Below, piece after piece: positions 9,790 to 21,551 of a DNA stretch of 64,000 nucleotides. The translations under genes and the position numbers were made by a program. Source of the DNA: Turbatrix aceti (lineage: Eukaryota > Nematoda > Chromadorea > Rhabditida > Panagrolaimidae); assembly GCA_963969345.1 (NCBI GenBank), contig OZ017769.1:8745725-8809724 (forward strand). The letters are read 5' to 3'. Position 1 is the first letter of the stretch. Every line of letters begins with the position of its first letter. A model generated the notes under the pieces. It made no database searches and was not told the DNA's origin. It saw nothing but the letters and a program-made list of their open reading frames with translations.

Positions 9790-11541
9790 TTATCTTCTAC
9801 GACGATGTAAGCCCGATGCTGATGTCGTCGTAGCCTTGTCGGGGCCGGTCCTGTCGAATTCGGGAGGCCAGCGGATGTCGGGAGGCGGCGCTTCCTTCCA
9901 GTTCCCGCCGGAAAGGACGTGCGGGATGTTGTCGTTCGCCCGAACGATGGGGAGGTCGATGTGAGGTTTGCGACCAGTCATGATCCTTGACCGGTGTTCG
10001 GAAGGCAAGCTGTCAAAGAAACGTTGAGAACGCGCGACAGAACGGCCCATGGAAGCGATAAGCCGTTGTTTGTCGGGATGCGGTAGACGATCCTCGTCGA
10101 CGGTTGACGGTTGCGAGCAATTGAGTTCTTTGTCGTTGCCGACTGTCGTTGGAAGCCGGGCTGGAAGATTGATCGTCTCGTCGATAGTTGCGTCAGGGAG
10201 AGCAACAGCGTCTTCGTTGTCGATTGCGACGTTGTCGTCGACCTTGACTGTGGTGTCTTCGGAGACTTCCGGAGCGTTGAGGGTCTTGAGAGAATCGGAG
10301 TTGTGGCAGGTCTTGTCTTCTTCTGCCATCCCCACAGTGCCGACAATGACCGAGTTTGTCAGCTGAGTTGCGGGGTTTTGAACCATTGTAGCTGCCTTAG
10401 CCGGGATGATTTCTTCGTGGTGGTTGTCAGGCGTCGCACAGCGTACACGATGCTGTGGCGTCGTGATGACGGTCGAAACCAAGTGAGCTTGCTGCTCAGG
10501 GATGACAGGAGGCCAATGCTGCTGGAGTTGTTGATCTGGCACTGGAGAGCAGATGTACGCATGGTGGTGACCTTGGCACTTGGAGCACACTGCCTGGCAC
10601 TCGCAAGAGAGATGATCGGTGGACAGGCACCGGAAACAACGTCGTTGAGTCTGCAGGATGCGTCGTCGTTCGTCCATCGCAGGCACTGAGCGGCAGTCCT
10701 GGTTGCCAGCGTGCTTACCACAGAAGATGCAGCGCTGCGTGGTCGACCGACGGTTCGGGAAGCGAGGACGAAGAGACTCGTGGCGTTGACGAGGCGCTGT
10801 CAAACGGGAATACGCCCTTTCGAGTTCGTCGAGGGAGTGGAAAATCTCGGTGGCCGCCGCCATGTACTCCTTCGTTGTCCTGGGCGTCCGCCGCTTGATG
10901 ATCTCGTCGAAGATGCGGGACGGGATGCGTTGACTAACAGCCTTGAAAACCATGAAGTTGTCGATGTCAGCTCCCAGGTATTCGAGTTGGTTGACGATGC
11001 TCTGGATCGTCCGGAACGTCTGCAGGTCATCCGTGCGCTTGTTGTCGTGGATGGGCAGCTCGTACAGCCGTTCGCTGAGTTCCTCGATTGCCGCCGTAGG
11101 GTTGCCGTAGGTAGCGCGGAGCTCGTTGACGATGAGGTGGTAGTTGGCGGTTGTCGAACCATATGCTCGGAAGTTCTTCCTGACGTTCGGACCTAACTTA
11201 CTGAAGAGCACGTTGAGTTTCGTCTGGACAGGGATCGATTGATCGAGGTGGATAGATTCGAAGAGGTTCCAGAACATGCCGAAGTCCGCCGCGTAACCAT
11301 CGAAGACCGGGATGGCGTCGGTCGATGGTCGAAGGCTCTGGTTCGGGTAGTTGATCACAAGGTTCAGGCGGCCGGTACCAACAGGCAGAGTGCTGAGGTC
11401 GATCTTCATCTGTTGACCGGACATCTTGGGCTGGATCGCGATGTTGTAGGCGGTCTGCTGCTGCGAGTCTGCCGCGGATGAGGGATCGGTCGCAATGCAC
11501 TTGAGTTGATGCCGCTTGGGGAAGTACGGATCGTTGCTCAT
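9790..11541 (-). CDS. gag: BEL/Pao gag polyprotein
   Basis: A 583-residue frame starts MSNDPYFPKRHQLK at ATG 11541. Residues about 80-230 resemble the DUF1759 capsid-type region of BEL/Pao gag (for example the FDGYAADFGMFWNLFES segment). A zinc-knuckle region follows with three cysteine-rich motifs, CIFCGKHAGNQDC, CFRCLSTDHLSCEC and CSKCQGHHHAYIC. The rest is low-similarity linker that ends before any protease or reverse transcriptase signature. Gag would form the cytoplasmic particle and bind RNA. The frame is intact, so it may be expressed. The terminal RRRR is probably just where the deletion fused the frame to other sequence. Confidence 0.88.
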   Translation of the reverse strand: MSNDPYFPKRHQLKCIATDPSSAADSQQQTAYNIAIQPKMSGQQMKIDLSTLPVGTGRLNLVINYPNQSLRPSTDAIPVFDGYAADFGMFWNLFESIHLDQSIPVQTKLNVLFSKLGPNVRKNFRAYGSTTANYHLIVNELRATYGNPTAAIEELSERLYELPIHDNKRTDDLQTFRTIQSIVNQLEYLGADIDNFMVFKAVSQRIPSRIFDEIIKRRTPRTTKEYMAAATEIFHSLDELERAYSRLTAPRQRHESLRPRFPNRRSTTQRCIFCGKHAGNQDCRSVPAMDERRRILQTQRRCFRCLSTDHLSCECQAVCSKCQGHHHAYICSPVPDQQLQQHWPPVIPEQQAHLVSTVITTPQHRVRCATPDNHHEEIIPAKAATMVQNPATQLTNSVIVGTVGMAEEDKTCHNSDSLKTLNAPEVSEDTTVKVDDNVAIDNEDAVALPDATIDETINLPARLPTTVGNDKELNCSQPSTVDEDRLPHPDKQRLIASMGRSVARSQRFFDSLPSEHRSRIMTGRKPHIDLPIVRANDNIPHVLSGGNWKEAPPPDIRWPPEFDRTGPDKATTTSASGLHRRRR

Positions 11542-11576
11542 TGTTGCCACGCGGGTCTTTCAGGGTCGATCGAGGC

Positions 11577-11589
11577 CGATGCACCACAA
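11577..11589 (-). other. tRNA primer binding site of gag-only element
   Basis: On the minus strand, after the LTR end CCCACA and a short TTG, the sequence TGGTGCATCGGCC complements the 3' terminus of tRNA-Gly(GCC), including CCA. The match is from memory of the nematode tRNA. Confidence 0.7.
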
Positions 11590-12187
11590 TGTGGGAGCAC
11601 ACCAGGCTCCCGGCTGGATTTCGGTTGTGGCGCGGGTGTCGCGTTGCCTGTAACGAGGCGGCAAGCGACCGAGAACCAAAGAGAAAGAGGAACTCACCCA
11701 GGAGGTTCCTACACGCGCCCGTGGGTGTAGGTGATGAGTGAGATGACCGGGCACCGAGTTGCCGGTCGGAGGAAACGAGTGGGACCAGGCGATAAGGTTA
11801 GCTGGTCCGGGAAGGGTAGAGCGAGCGTTAGGACCAGGCGATGAGGTTAGCTGGTCGCTAGTGTCGCTCTACGTGGGGCACACAGGAGTAAAGCACAGAG
11901 GTTTATTGGAACACCCAACACAGAATAACACAGACAATAACCAACAACAACAATATCCACAATACAATAACCAAAGACAATCAGGGGCAGAAAGAGAGCC
12001 TTATATACGAGTCGGGGCAGAATATTCTCGAAGATACAAGAGGAGATCTGTGGGAACGTTCGCCTTCGTTGATTAGTCGCGAAGTTTCCAGAGTATCGGG
12101 CCGAGGTTGAGCTCGATGCGCACGCGCTCCTCCATTTCGCCTCGAGACCAGAACGCGGGAAGTTCGAATACTTCGCGTGACGCGACA
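11590..12187 (-). repeat. BEL/Pao 5' LTR
   Basis: 598 bp, same sequence as the 3' LTR by eye. It drives transcription leftward across gag. Confidence 0.9.
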
Positions 12188-12254
12188 TGGGAATCCCATG
12201 GGATAATTCCCCTATTTCTAATTCCCATGGGAGTTTCGCCACCCTGCTAGGGAT

Positions 12255-13435
12255 TAAACCCTCCCCCGACTCGCGGAGCGATTCAACGAATTTTGGGGAG
12301 AAAATTGGGTTTCAGGGAATGAGCGAGAGCCGAGCGGATGTTTAAAAAAATAATGAAGAGCTGTAGCGGAACGAGCGACAAAATACAAAAAATAACAAAG
12401 TGGGAGCAGAATGAGGGATAAAAAAGTAAATAGTTTTGTGTGTTTTTTTTTAAATACTGACAATTTTACACCGTTTTTTGATCCAATAAAATAAGTCGAA
12501 ACAAAATATTTTTTCGGTTGTTTTTTGGGTTTTTAGGTACCCGAAATCGATCCGGCCCTAAAACATGACCCAATTCGGGTCCGGCCCGGCCCGATGAAGG
12601 CTATGCCGGTGTTTCCCCCTGCCCGAGCCGGACCGATTAGTTTTTATTGCCCGGCCCGAGCCAATGCCAATTTTTTTGACCGGGTCGAACCTTTAAAGCC
12701 AATTGGCCGGGCCCAGGCCGTGGAAATCATTGAAAAAACCTGAGTTTTGAGAACACTAGGCAGAATCCGAAGGTATCCAACCTGATAACCCGGAATGTCT
12801 GGAGTCGCAATTTTATTTCCGAATATATTTCTGTTTTTTTTGAGAAAACAGCAAGAACAGAACTAATAAAATAATGGATCAGAGACAAAACTAATAAAAT
12901 AAGGCAAAACCAAATAATTTTTCTTTTGGTTTTTGGGTTTTCAGGTACCCGAAATCGATCCGGCCCGACCCGATTCTGGTGATCCCGTCCGAAAACTTAA
13001 AAAAAGTTTCCCCGTGCACGAACCGGGTCGATTATTTTTTATTGCCCGACCCGAGCCATTTTTTGACCGGGTCGCGGAAAACATCGGAAAAACCTGAGTT
13101 TTGAGAACCCGTACCCGAAGGTATCCGATCTGAGAACCCGAAGTTTCGGGAATTGCTAATTGTAATTCTGAGGTAAATGAATGTCATAGATGTTTCGATC
13201 CGATTTGACAAATGCCAACAGATATCACAAATGCCACCAGATATCGTGTCCAGTGCTGTCGGATACCCGACCGAAAACCCGACCCGATTTTGGGCGGGTA
13301 TGCAAAAATTTGGGTTTTGGGTCGGGTACCCGAGCGGTTCAGTTTTTTTGCATCACTGATCGTGTCCGTTTGGGTGCTTACAAATGAAGCTTTCGAAATT
13401 TGAGAGTAGTTCCAAAAGATGTCATTCGGTTTAGC
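12255..13435. repeat. ACCCGA-rich dispersed repeat, copies 2 and 3
   Basis: Two GC-rich copies (about 12530-12830 and 12940-13350) align with 8205-8604, sharing AAATCGATCCGGCCC, GTTTCCCC, GGCCCAGGCCGTGGAAA and AACCTGAGTTTTGA. AT-rich DNA lies between them. No gene is supported. Confidence 0.75.
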
Positions 13436-13830
13436 GTCTGCGTTCGTAGCCGAAAGCCGATTCGTGTTTTGTCGTTTGAATTCGTTTTAATCGTTTATCG
13501 TCCTAATTCGTTTTCGTCGTAGGATTCGTTGGAATCGTTTTTTCGTCGCGAGTCGTCTAATATCGTTTTTGATCGTTCTTCATCGTTTGGGTCGTTTTAT
13601 ATCGTTGTGCATCGTCTTTGTATCGTTTTAGGTCGTTTCTGTTCGTTTTAAATCGTTTTAGTTCGTTTTCTTCGTTTTTGTTCGGTCTAAATCGTTTTAC
13701 TTCGTTCTAAATCGTTTTAGTTCGTTTTCTTCGTTTTACTTCGTTCTAAATCGTTTTTCTTCGTTTTACTTCGTTCTAAATCGTTTTTCTTCGTTTTTTT
13801 CGTTCTTCTTTTCGTCTAAATCGTCAAGAT
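13436..13830. repeat. TCGTTTT-type degenerate tandem repeat
   Basis: Dozens of TTCGTTTT, AATCGTTTT and ACTTCG units run to about 13820 and end at a perfect hairpin (CGCAGCCCGAAGGGCTGCG near 13835). It resembles 7500-8060. Confidence 0.75.
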
Positions 13831-14371
13831 CTCCGCAGCCCGAAGGGCTGCGAAGATCTTGTCCTTTCGGCAGAACTATCGTCGCCTGTTGGCAAACCAC
13901 AAAAACTGGACGCGCTACGATGCTGAAAAATTCATCCAGCTTGTTCTTTCCGCACATTCGATTGATCTCCCGATTGAGCACAATGCTCTGCTCCCCATAG
14001 GAGTATTTGCACTGCCTCCTGTTCTTGACTAATGCTTTCGTAGCAGAAACATTCACTTATAACAAAAAACCGTAAACACTTATAAAAAGTTTAATTTATT
14101 GAACATTACCAAGTTGAAAAAAAGAAACAAGGAAAACGGAAACACAAAATGTTGAAAAAAGATGACAAGTCGGTCGGTTGAGTCGAATTGAACTTAACGG
14201 GTGGGTACGTGTGCCACCGAGGAGGACAGCGATCAATTACCGACAATTTTTAGAAAACACGAGGATGCAACTCGACTTGAAAAAAAGGTAAGATGGAGAA
14301 AAAATAGATAGATAGTACTTCAGCATGACCCAATCTAAAAAATCGTATTTCATAAAAAGATTTAAGAAGGA
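13831..14371. other. unassigned AT-rich sequence with a short minus-strand open frame
   Basis: A minus-strand frame (about 14056-13850) has a balanced composition, but no start context, introns or recognisable family. It may be a fragment of a transposon protein. Nothing else stands out. Confidence 0.3.
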
Positions 14372-15388
14372 GTCTGTGACAGGATTTTGGATTAAGGTGG
14401 AGGGTGCGACCCCGTGAAAAAACAACTTCAAATGTTTTTAACCAAAGTTGTAGGCACCCCTAAGGAATTGTTAAAAAAAATTATGAAAAATTTTTCAGAT
14501 GCCGGATTCTGGAGATTTGGCTTCTGAAATGTTTTTTCGTTTTGAATTTTCTACTCAATTTTTAAAAGAAGCAAAAATCTGAATTTAATATGACAAATGT
14601 ATTCTGGCACGAGGAATCGATTCCCGCACTCAGATTCCACAAAAAACATCTGTCCGCCCGGCAATTATGTTTTTTTTGTTTTTGTATTCATATTTTCAGC
14701 CAAAACATGCCTATTTCGTCCGAGGGGGAGGGCAAGGCATACCCTATCTTGAAGCCCGTTTTTTTTGCCATCGGATGAGCTAAAACACAAAAAATTCTAT
14801 GTCGGTCCCGGTGACCAAAACATGGAAAAACCGTCAAAATGGTCGTTAAAAAACAACGAGAACGCAAAGCACACCAAAAGTCGCCGCGTGCGCATCGCGA
14901 TGCGCGCAGCGCGTAGTCAGTTTTTTGACCGTTTTGACGGGTTTTTCCCTGTTTTGGTCACCGGGACCGACATAGAATTTTTTGTGTTTTAGCTCATCCG
15001 ATGGCAAAAAAAACGGGCTTCAAGATAGGGTATGCCTTGCCCTCCCCCTCGGACGAATTAGGCATGTTTTGGCGGAAAATATGAAAACAAAAACAAAAAA
15101 ATAATTATTGCCGGGCGTACAGATGTTTTTTGTGGAATCTGAGTGCGGGAATCGATTCCTCGTGCCAGAATACATTTGTCATATTAAATTCAGATTTTTG
15201 CTTCTTTTAAAAATTGAGTAGAAAATTCAAAACGAAAAAACATTTCAGAAGCCAAATCTCCAGAATCCGGCATCTGAAAAAATTTTTCTATTTTTTTTAA
15301 CAATCCCTCAGGGGTGCCTACAACTTTGGTTAAAAACATTTGAAGTTGTTTTTTCACGGGGTCGCCGGTCCAAAATCCTGTCACAGAC
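14372..15388. repeat. 1-kb palindromic fold-back element
   Basis: The outer ends GTCTGTGACAGGATTTTGG (14372) and its reverse complement (15388) are the edges of arms of about 510 bp that are nearly perfect reverse complements. The centre is the GC-rich palindrome GCGCATCGCGATGCGC at about 14893-14908. The left arm has a slightly longer stretch after the terminal 19 bases. No clear target duplication was found. The arms hold no convincing coding sequence. The right end stops 69 bp before the pyrophosphatase stop codon. Confidence 0.85.
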
Positions 15389-15456
15389 AGGCTTTTAAAC
15401 CGCCAAGAAAAGCTCACCAAACACTAGCTACCAATGACGCACGCCTCCGTCCGTCT

Positions 15457-16550
15457 TCAGGGGTGCTTGATGAAGTGCCACGTGTCGTTGTCGGCAGGCG
15501 TGGGTGCCGGGGGTCCGAGGGGAGGCTGGCTATCGACGATCTTGTTCCAGGCTTCGTCGTTTGCCGGATGCGCAGCGCCGGCGACACGGGCTTCCGTGTT
15601 GAGCTTCGGGCTCGGGACTTTGATGAGAGCCTTCCAGAATTCGTGGGTCTCAGCGATGATCTTCGACGCGAAGGCTGCGTCTTTGAATTCTCCGCCGAAA
15701 GCGATTTCATTGGCGGGCTTTCCGGTGGGGATCTTGTAGACGCGGAACCATTCTTCCGTCGCCTTCAGCAGGCCCGGGAAGTGGGTTTCGACGTCGGCGA
15801 TGTCGTTGACCTTCGACGCGAGTGGGTCCGCCGTTGAGATGGCGACGAGCTTCCAGTCCGTCTCGCCTTCGTCGAGAAGAGCAAGTGTGCCGACGATCTT
15901 GACCGGGACAACAGCGCCGCGGGTGTGAACGGCCGAGCCGATCTCGATGACATCGATGGGGTCGTTGTCGCCGTTGGCGTTCGTGTTGGAGTCCTTGTGC
16001 GCCGGGTCTTCCCAGGTCTGGGGCAGGGCGCCGTAGTTCCAGATGTACCCGCGGTGGGGGAAGATGTTGTTGACGAAGCGAGCCTTGCCCTTCTTCTCAT
16101 CCTGCTTGATCGGGTTCAGCGGGTCCTTCGTCGCGATTTCGAGTTTCGCATTGGTCCAGCGCGGGATCTCGACGATCATGTTGTAGACCTTGTTGGCCTC
16201 ATCCGCGAAGAGGGGGATGTCGTGCCAGGGGGAGACGTAGCCGTTGGGGCCGCCTGGAAAACTTTTTGGTTTTCCAAAAATCCAACCTTTTTTTACAAGA
16301 TTCCAAAAAAATCCTAATTTTTTTCAAAATTAAAAAAAAACTAATTTTTTTGTAAATTAAAAAAAACTAATTTTTTAAGCTTCAAAAAATACTATTTTTT
16401 TAATTTTCAAATCTTTCTATATTAAAATTTTATTTTTAATATTTAAAAAATCTTTTTTTTTATTTCAAAAAAAAACAACATACGGATAAAAACGCGGTAA
16501 TCGAGGGTGTTGAGCGTTCCGCGCTCGACTGCCTGGTATGTTTCGGACAT
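15457..16550 (-). CDS. soluble inorganic pyrophosphatase (family I)
   Basis: Exons 16550-16484 and 16253-15457 (donor GTATGT) give 287 residues. It hydrolyses pyrophosphate to phosphate, pulling biosynthetic reactions forward. Family I signatures are visible: GYVSPWHDIP, EIPRW, IATKDPLNPIKQD, the metal-binding GDNDPIDVIEIG, DEGETDWK and the FKDAAFA segment near the end. The ATG chosen (MSETYQAVERG) aligns with the N-terminus of animal enzymes. The first exon continues open upstream to an acceptor at 16615, which could be the trans-splice site or code for a targeting extension. The 3' end abuts the palindromic repeat. Confidence 0.95.
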
Positions 16551-16614
16551 TTTCTTCTTCTGCAAATCAAATGTCGCGGTGGACGATGCTCGACGACTCT
16601 CAGCTGCGATTGCC

Positions 16615-19600
16615 CTGAAAATAAAAAAAAAACTACAGCCGTTCAAAAAATTACAAAACATTAAAAAGGGAAATTAAAAAATTTTTTAGGGTAAGAAAAC
16701 CCCACCTTGACCCCCGAAGTCGCCTACTGCACGCCGAACCCATCAAAAAAGTTGCCTAATTTCTAGCGTAGCATAATTTTGTTTGTTTTTTTCTTACAAA
16801 AATACCAAATAAATCTGACTGGATTTCAAATGTCGCAGAAAAGAAGTCGAAAGAAAAGCCATAACACGCAACTTTTTCGACCAATATGCGTGCATGCAGA
16901 CGACGAAGCCCTTTCTGCCGGGGAATAAAAAAAATAAAAATATGCCGTACACCTTTCTTTCGTGTCAAATTGCGTATATTATCCATCTTTATCTACTTTT
17001 TCTCCTCTTCATTCCTCCTGCCTGCCTATACCAGTCACACTCCTAATCTATGCCTCATGTACACCCAGCAGCTGGGAACGTGTGGCGCACGTATGTACAT
17101 AGGCCATCCGACTAGCCGTCAATGGCATATGTACATACATACGTGTACACCTGTCCCGTCTCATCCAAAAAAATAAATAAAGACATGAAAGGGTAATTTA
17201 GATGCATTCAGACCAGCTCAATGCGTGGAAGCTTGCTTGCCTGACGCCCACCGATTACATACGACAAAAGTTCACACATCAAAAAAATTTCATATTCAAG
17301 ATCCAAAAAAACCCTAGAAATTTCCAAAAACTATAAATACAAAAATAAACTTTTTTGTCCTAACCCGAAAAAAAAATTATGTCAGAAATCAGAATTTAGA
17401 CAATTTGCAGAGAAAAGAAAGTATCAACGCATGTGTGCAAATTAAACTGACATCAGTAATTAATCATACTTGGAAGAAGAAAAAAGAAGCAAGTATTATT
17501 GCAACGAACAAAAATCGTAATACTACTGCGCTGTACTTTTCTTTCTTTTCTGTTCTACGTAGTCAGCAGCTGGATTATCACCTCGTGGACAGGGGACAAC
17601 AATAGAAATAATCCCCTTGCGCCCTTTTAAAGGCCCACGGCAACTGTTAAAAAAAAGTCAAGTCGGTCGTGTAAAAGGTCTCGACCACCGTCATGATCCC
17701 CATCCCTGGTCATGACCATTTCTGCAAACTATTATACATACAAACAACAAAAAAACCTAATTTTAGAAAACAAAATAAATTCGTCACTTTCAACCTGTAT
17801 CCTACCTCAAAAAATACGGATCATCAGGTGACGACCGAGCAGCAGCGATTATGTCTACCGACTTTCGCTGTTTTCTGAATAATTGCATTTTATAGGAGCG
17901 AGCTTGCGACGACGTCCAAATTACTCAAAAAATATTTTAGAACAGTCCAAAACTGTGAGACTGCGAAATTTTTCCAGAATCCAATTTCACAGCGAGGGCG
18001 TCAACCACAACAACAACAACAACAGCAAGAACAAGAAGTATGTACTTGGGGCTACAAATAAATATTGCCCCCTCACTTATGCTCCGATGCCGCCCGCTGC
18101 TGCCGACAACAGAACAAACGCGTGAATGCCCTCTTCCGAGGCGAGTACTACTCGTCGCCCCACCGGCCTTGGGCCTCGGGTCTCGGACGTCGGAAGCGAG
18201 ACTCCTCCTTCTCAGTGCCGTAACCCATTCGTTCATTCATTCATTCAGTCATTCATCGTCGCCTTTCCTGTGCGGGTTACGGCTATTACCACCACGACTC
18301 TCTCTCTCTCGAAAAGAAGAAAGAAATCCTATGGCCTGTGTCATGTTTTCGCCTCGCTTGCTTGCTTGTTTTTGTTAGACGACTACTCGGATGGTTAGAC
18401 GACTACTGACTTCTCGCCTCTCAGTCGGCCGACAAATTGCGTGCCATGCCATAGCTCGCATGAGTACACCTAGGCATCCAGGAAAAAATTGAGTTGAGTT
18501 GAGTCAAGTCAAATTGAGTTCCTCTATCCAGGTGTTCGTTCTCTCACCTCAAGTTTGGCTATTGACAAATGACGTATCCCTACAAAGCCCCTAACACCAA
18601 CCAAACAACCAATAACCTCAAAGGCATAAAAAACCACCAAAACACTATAAAACTAAATAACTATTCAACGACCCGGCCAAGTCGAATCGAGTCGAGTCAA
18701 TTGCCCGCCCGCCAGGCAGCTTCACGCCTGCCTGCCTCATCCATCCTATCGTATCCCATCAATTCTGATGCTTCCAGTGAATCCATCGCTTCAGTGCTTC
18801 CTATCAGATGTGCGCATACGGCAAAAACAAAAAAAAGTGAATTTAGCATGCTACTGAAATTTTTATGCCACTTAACGGTACCATAAACAAAACAGCAGTT
18901 CTGACTTGAAAAAAAACAAACAAACAATTTTTATGTATGTACAAAAGAGCCAGAAAAAAATACATACATAAGTGATTCGAATTTGTATTTATCTAAAATC
19001 AAAGAACACTTCGAAGTACAAAAAAATAATAATTTAATATTTGTACTCCGGAAGGAAAAACAATTACTGTTACTGTCGTCTGAAAGTCAGTCAGTCCAAA
19101 TCCAAATTGTACCCCTTCCCTCAAAGTGCATCCAGAAGGCCAAAAGTTGACAAACACAAACATCACCCCCTTCTCTTCTCTGGATGACCAGCCACGGTCA
19201 TTAGAAAACTTTCTCGGTAAAAATGGCGCAGAAAAAAAATAATTTGTGCACCCAGAGGCATGCTATCTGTTTCAGAGATTGTTTTGCATCTAGTATCTTT
19301 CTCCAAAGTCCTTCGCTAATTGCAAAGGAAGGGCAGAAAGAATCCTTCCCTTCTTTTTTTTTTCTTTTTCGCACTCAACAATTGTTTTCAAAAGACGCAG
19401 AACGAAACAAATAAATACACAGCTTTTTTCTTCCTTCGTCTTTTCCACGTACAATAGAAGAAAAAGAAAAAAACAAACTAAGCGTTTTTTGGACACCGAG
19501 TAAATATAATATAACTACCGCCCCCCAATCATGTGTACCGTGTTTGCGCCATTATGGTTGACGAACGAAAAAAAAAGTAGGCACCACTAGGCTATTTTGG

Positions 19601-21551
19601 GGGTTGGCATTTCATGGTCGACAATTTCCGCTCTAATTCCCTGGAACTATTATAGAACGAACGGGATTCGTCATAAAGCCTGCACGCAGGCTCGCGTTCA
19701 CCCAGAAAAATCCGTAATGCACCTCAACAAGGAAACGGAAATCCATTCAAAGAACTATCAAAACTCAAAAAAAATCTCCTACATAGATGATTCAAAAAAT
19801 GACAAGGTTTATCGTTGCATCCAAGTGCCAAAAAAAATTTTAAAATAGAATTGAGAATAGAGCGAACGCAAAATTTTGACACTGAAGAGCGCTCTTGGGC
19901 AAAAAAAAATAAAGAAGCAAAATTTTTTTATTTAAAAAAAATTAGAAAAAAAAATAAGAAATAAAATTTTTCATTTTCAAAAAAAAAGAATTCTGACATG
20001 AGATTTTTTTGAGAGCGATGCAAAAAACTTTTAATCTAGGAACGAAAACTGCGAGAAAAACGAAATTAGAAAACCCTGATCAAAACCCAAAAAATACTCT
20101 CAAATTAGCAAAAAAATAAGAAACAGAAGAAAAAAAGCGAACCTCTGAAAGCAAAAGTAACGATTTGCCGTAGCAGCCGACGTTGCGGGCGTCATGGCAC
20201 CTTGCATTTTCAGCGCAACGCCAAGGACACGTTTCATCGCCATTTTTGGACTTCTGCGTCTGGTAAAAATCAACAATAAACAAAAAACCGGAAAAGATGA
20301 ATTTACGCGCAAAAAAAATCGCTGAAAAAGTCAAAAATAAAATAATCTACGCAAATTTAGTCACAGCCAGACTAATTGCAACAACTGATTGCTTGTGTGA
20401 ACAAAAAAGAAAGAAAGATCACATCCTCCGACGAAAAAGAGAGAGTATGACAAACAACAGCAGGCCCCCTCTTCTTCCCGCAGCGATCACCGAGACGAAC
20501 AGAACAGAAAACAACATCATTGATTTCTTTCACCCTTCGCAGCATCTCATCATCGTCATCTACCTACCTACCTGCTGGCCAAGACAAGACAAGTCAAGCA
20601 AGCGTGTGTTCTTTGATCGAACTCTGATCTCTTCAATCCCTCGAGCGCAGCACAAATAAACTTTAGCGCTCCTCAAATCAAATCTCCGATTTCCGAGGGT
20701 CAATTGCTACAGGTCAAAGAACAGGTAAAATATTATATGCACGTACGCGAGCAATTTTAAAATTAAAAAAATATCTGTCGAGGACACAATAATGAAAAAA
20801 ACGTCTGACCAACAGGAAACAAAAAATCGCCACGAATGAATGCAACAGTCGACGTGGCGGGCGACTGAACTGAACAAAACTGAACTGATCGTCCCGGTCC
20901 CGCGCCTTGCAAAAAAAGAGAGGCAGCAGCGTGCACCCCGTACAACAACCGTGAGAGAAAATACTCAAGACCAACTATCTACTACAGATGTGATTACCTG
21001 TCGGGTAGATTATTGCATCATTGACGGAAACATTTGTCCTAGTTTCAAAAATTTTAAAGCTACAAAAAATTCAATAGACAAAAAAAACGCAGAAACTAAA
21101 TTAAAAACCCGAAAAAAAAAATTTCTCATGAACCCCAAATTCGCTCAAAATCTCAAAAATCCACCTCACAAATAAAAAAACGCGTAAATTCAGTAAAAAA
21201 ATGACAAAAATTTGTTTTCAAAAAAAATATACTATTCTCACATCAGTAAACACAATTGACTAAAATGTGTAAATTTTTTGATACAAATCCCAAAAAAAAT
21301 TATCATCAAAAAAATTCGGATTAACCAAAAAAAATTACAAATTCCCCCAAAATCCAAAAAAAATTACAAATTCCCCCAAAATCCAAAAAAATCTTCCCTC
21401 AAAAATAAAAAAATGCGAGTCAACGCATGCACTTTCCCCAAAAAAAGCCATACCTGGTCGCAGTTTATTCCCCTTCCCCCAAGACCCCCTAACAGGTGGT
21501 CAAAAACAACAAAAAAGAAACAAATCAACAAAAGAAACCAGATGAATCCTT
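16615..21551. other. 5-kb intergenic region
   Basis: No gene is supported. The stretch is AT-rich with poly-A/poly-T runs and simple repeats: CAACAA about 18004-18024, CATTCATTCATT about 18228-18255, CTCTCTCT about 18298-18309, GAGTTGAGTTGAGTCAAGTC about 18492, and GTATGTACATA-type tracts near 17090-17150. It may hold upstream control regions of the pyrophosphatase gene. Confidence 0.5.

Larger units (their letters stand above)
8917..12187 (-). mobile_element. gag-only BEL/Pao LTR retroelement
   Basis: Two 598-bp LTRs (8917-9514 and 11590-12187) that look identical by eye bound a 2.1-kb interior with a single gag gene on the minus strand. In element orientation each LTR begins TGTCGCG and ends CCCACA. 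The target duplication is ATGGG (8912-8916 and 12187-12191, the first A shared with the LTR end). The primer site just inside the 5' LTR reads TGGTGCATCGGCC, the complement of a tRNA-Gly(GCC) 3' end as I know it. There is no pol or env, so it needs a helper. Identical LTRs mean a recent insertion. Confidence 0.9.
8605..12246. mobile_element. non-autonomous hAT-type element containing a BEL/Pao insertion
   Basis: Left terminal repeat CAGGGTGGCGAA (8605) and right terminal repeat TTCGCCACCCTG (ending 12246) are exact inverted repeats, flanked by the 8-bp duplication CTAGGGAT. Interior DNA near both ends is made of CCCATGGG and CCCGGG palindromes. Without the nested retroelement (8917-12187) the element is only about 370 bp, so it is a MITE with no transposase. 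Superfamily assignment rests on target-site length and the CAGGG-type terminus. Confidence 0.8.

Noticed and set aside
10049..11481. Several plus-strand frames across the gag region
   Set aside because: They are antisense shadows of the GC-rich gag gene; only the minus frame shows DUF1759-like and zinc-knuckle features.
13850..14056. Minus-strand frame beginning MNVSATKALVKNRRQC
   Set aside because: Protein-like in composition, but with no family, no splice or start context and within repeat DNA; possibly a transposon fragment, not called as a gene.
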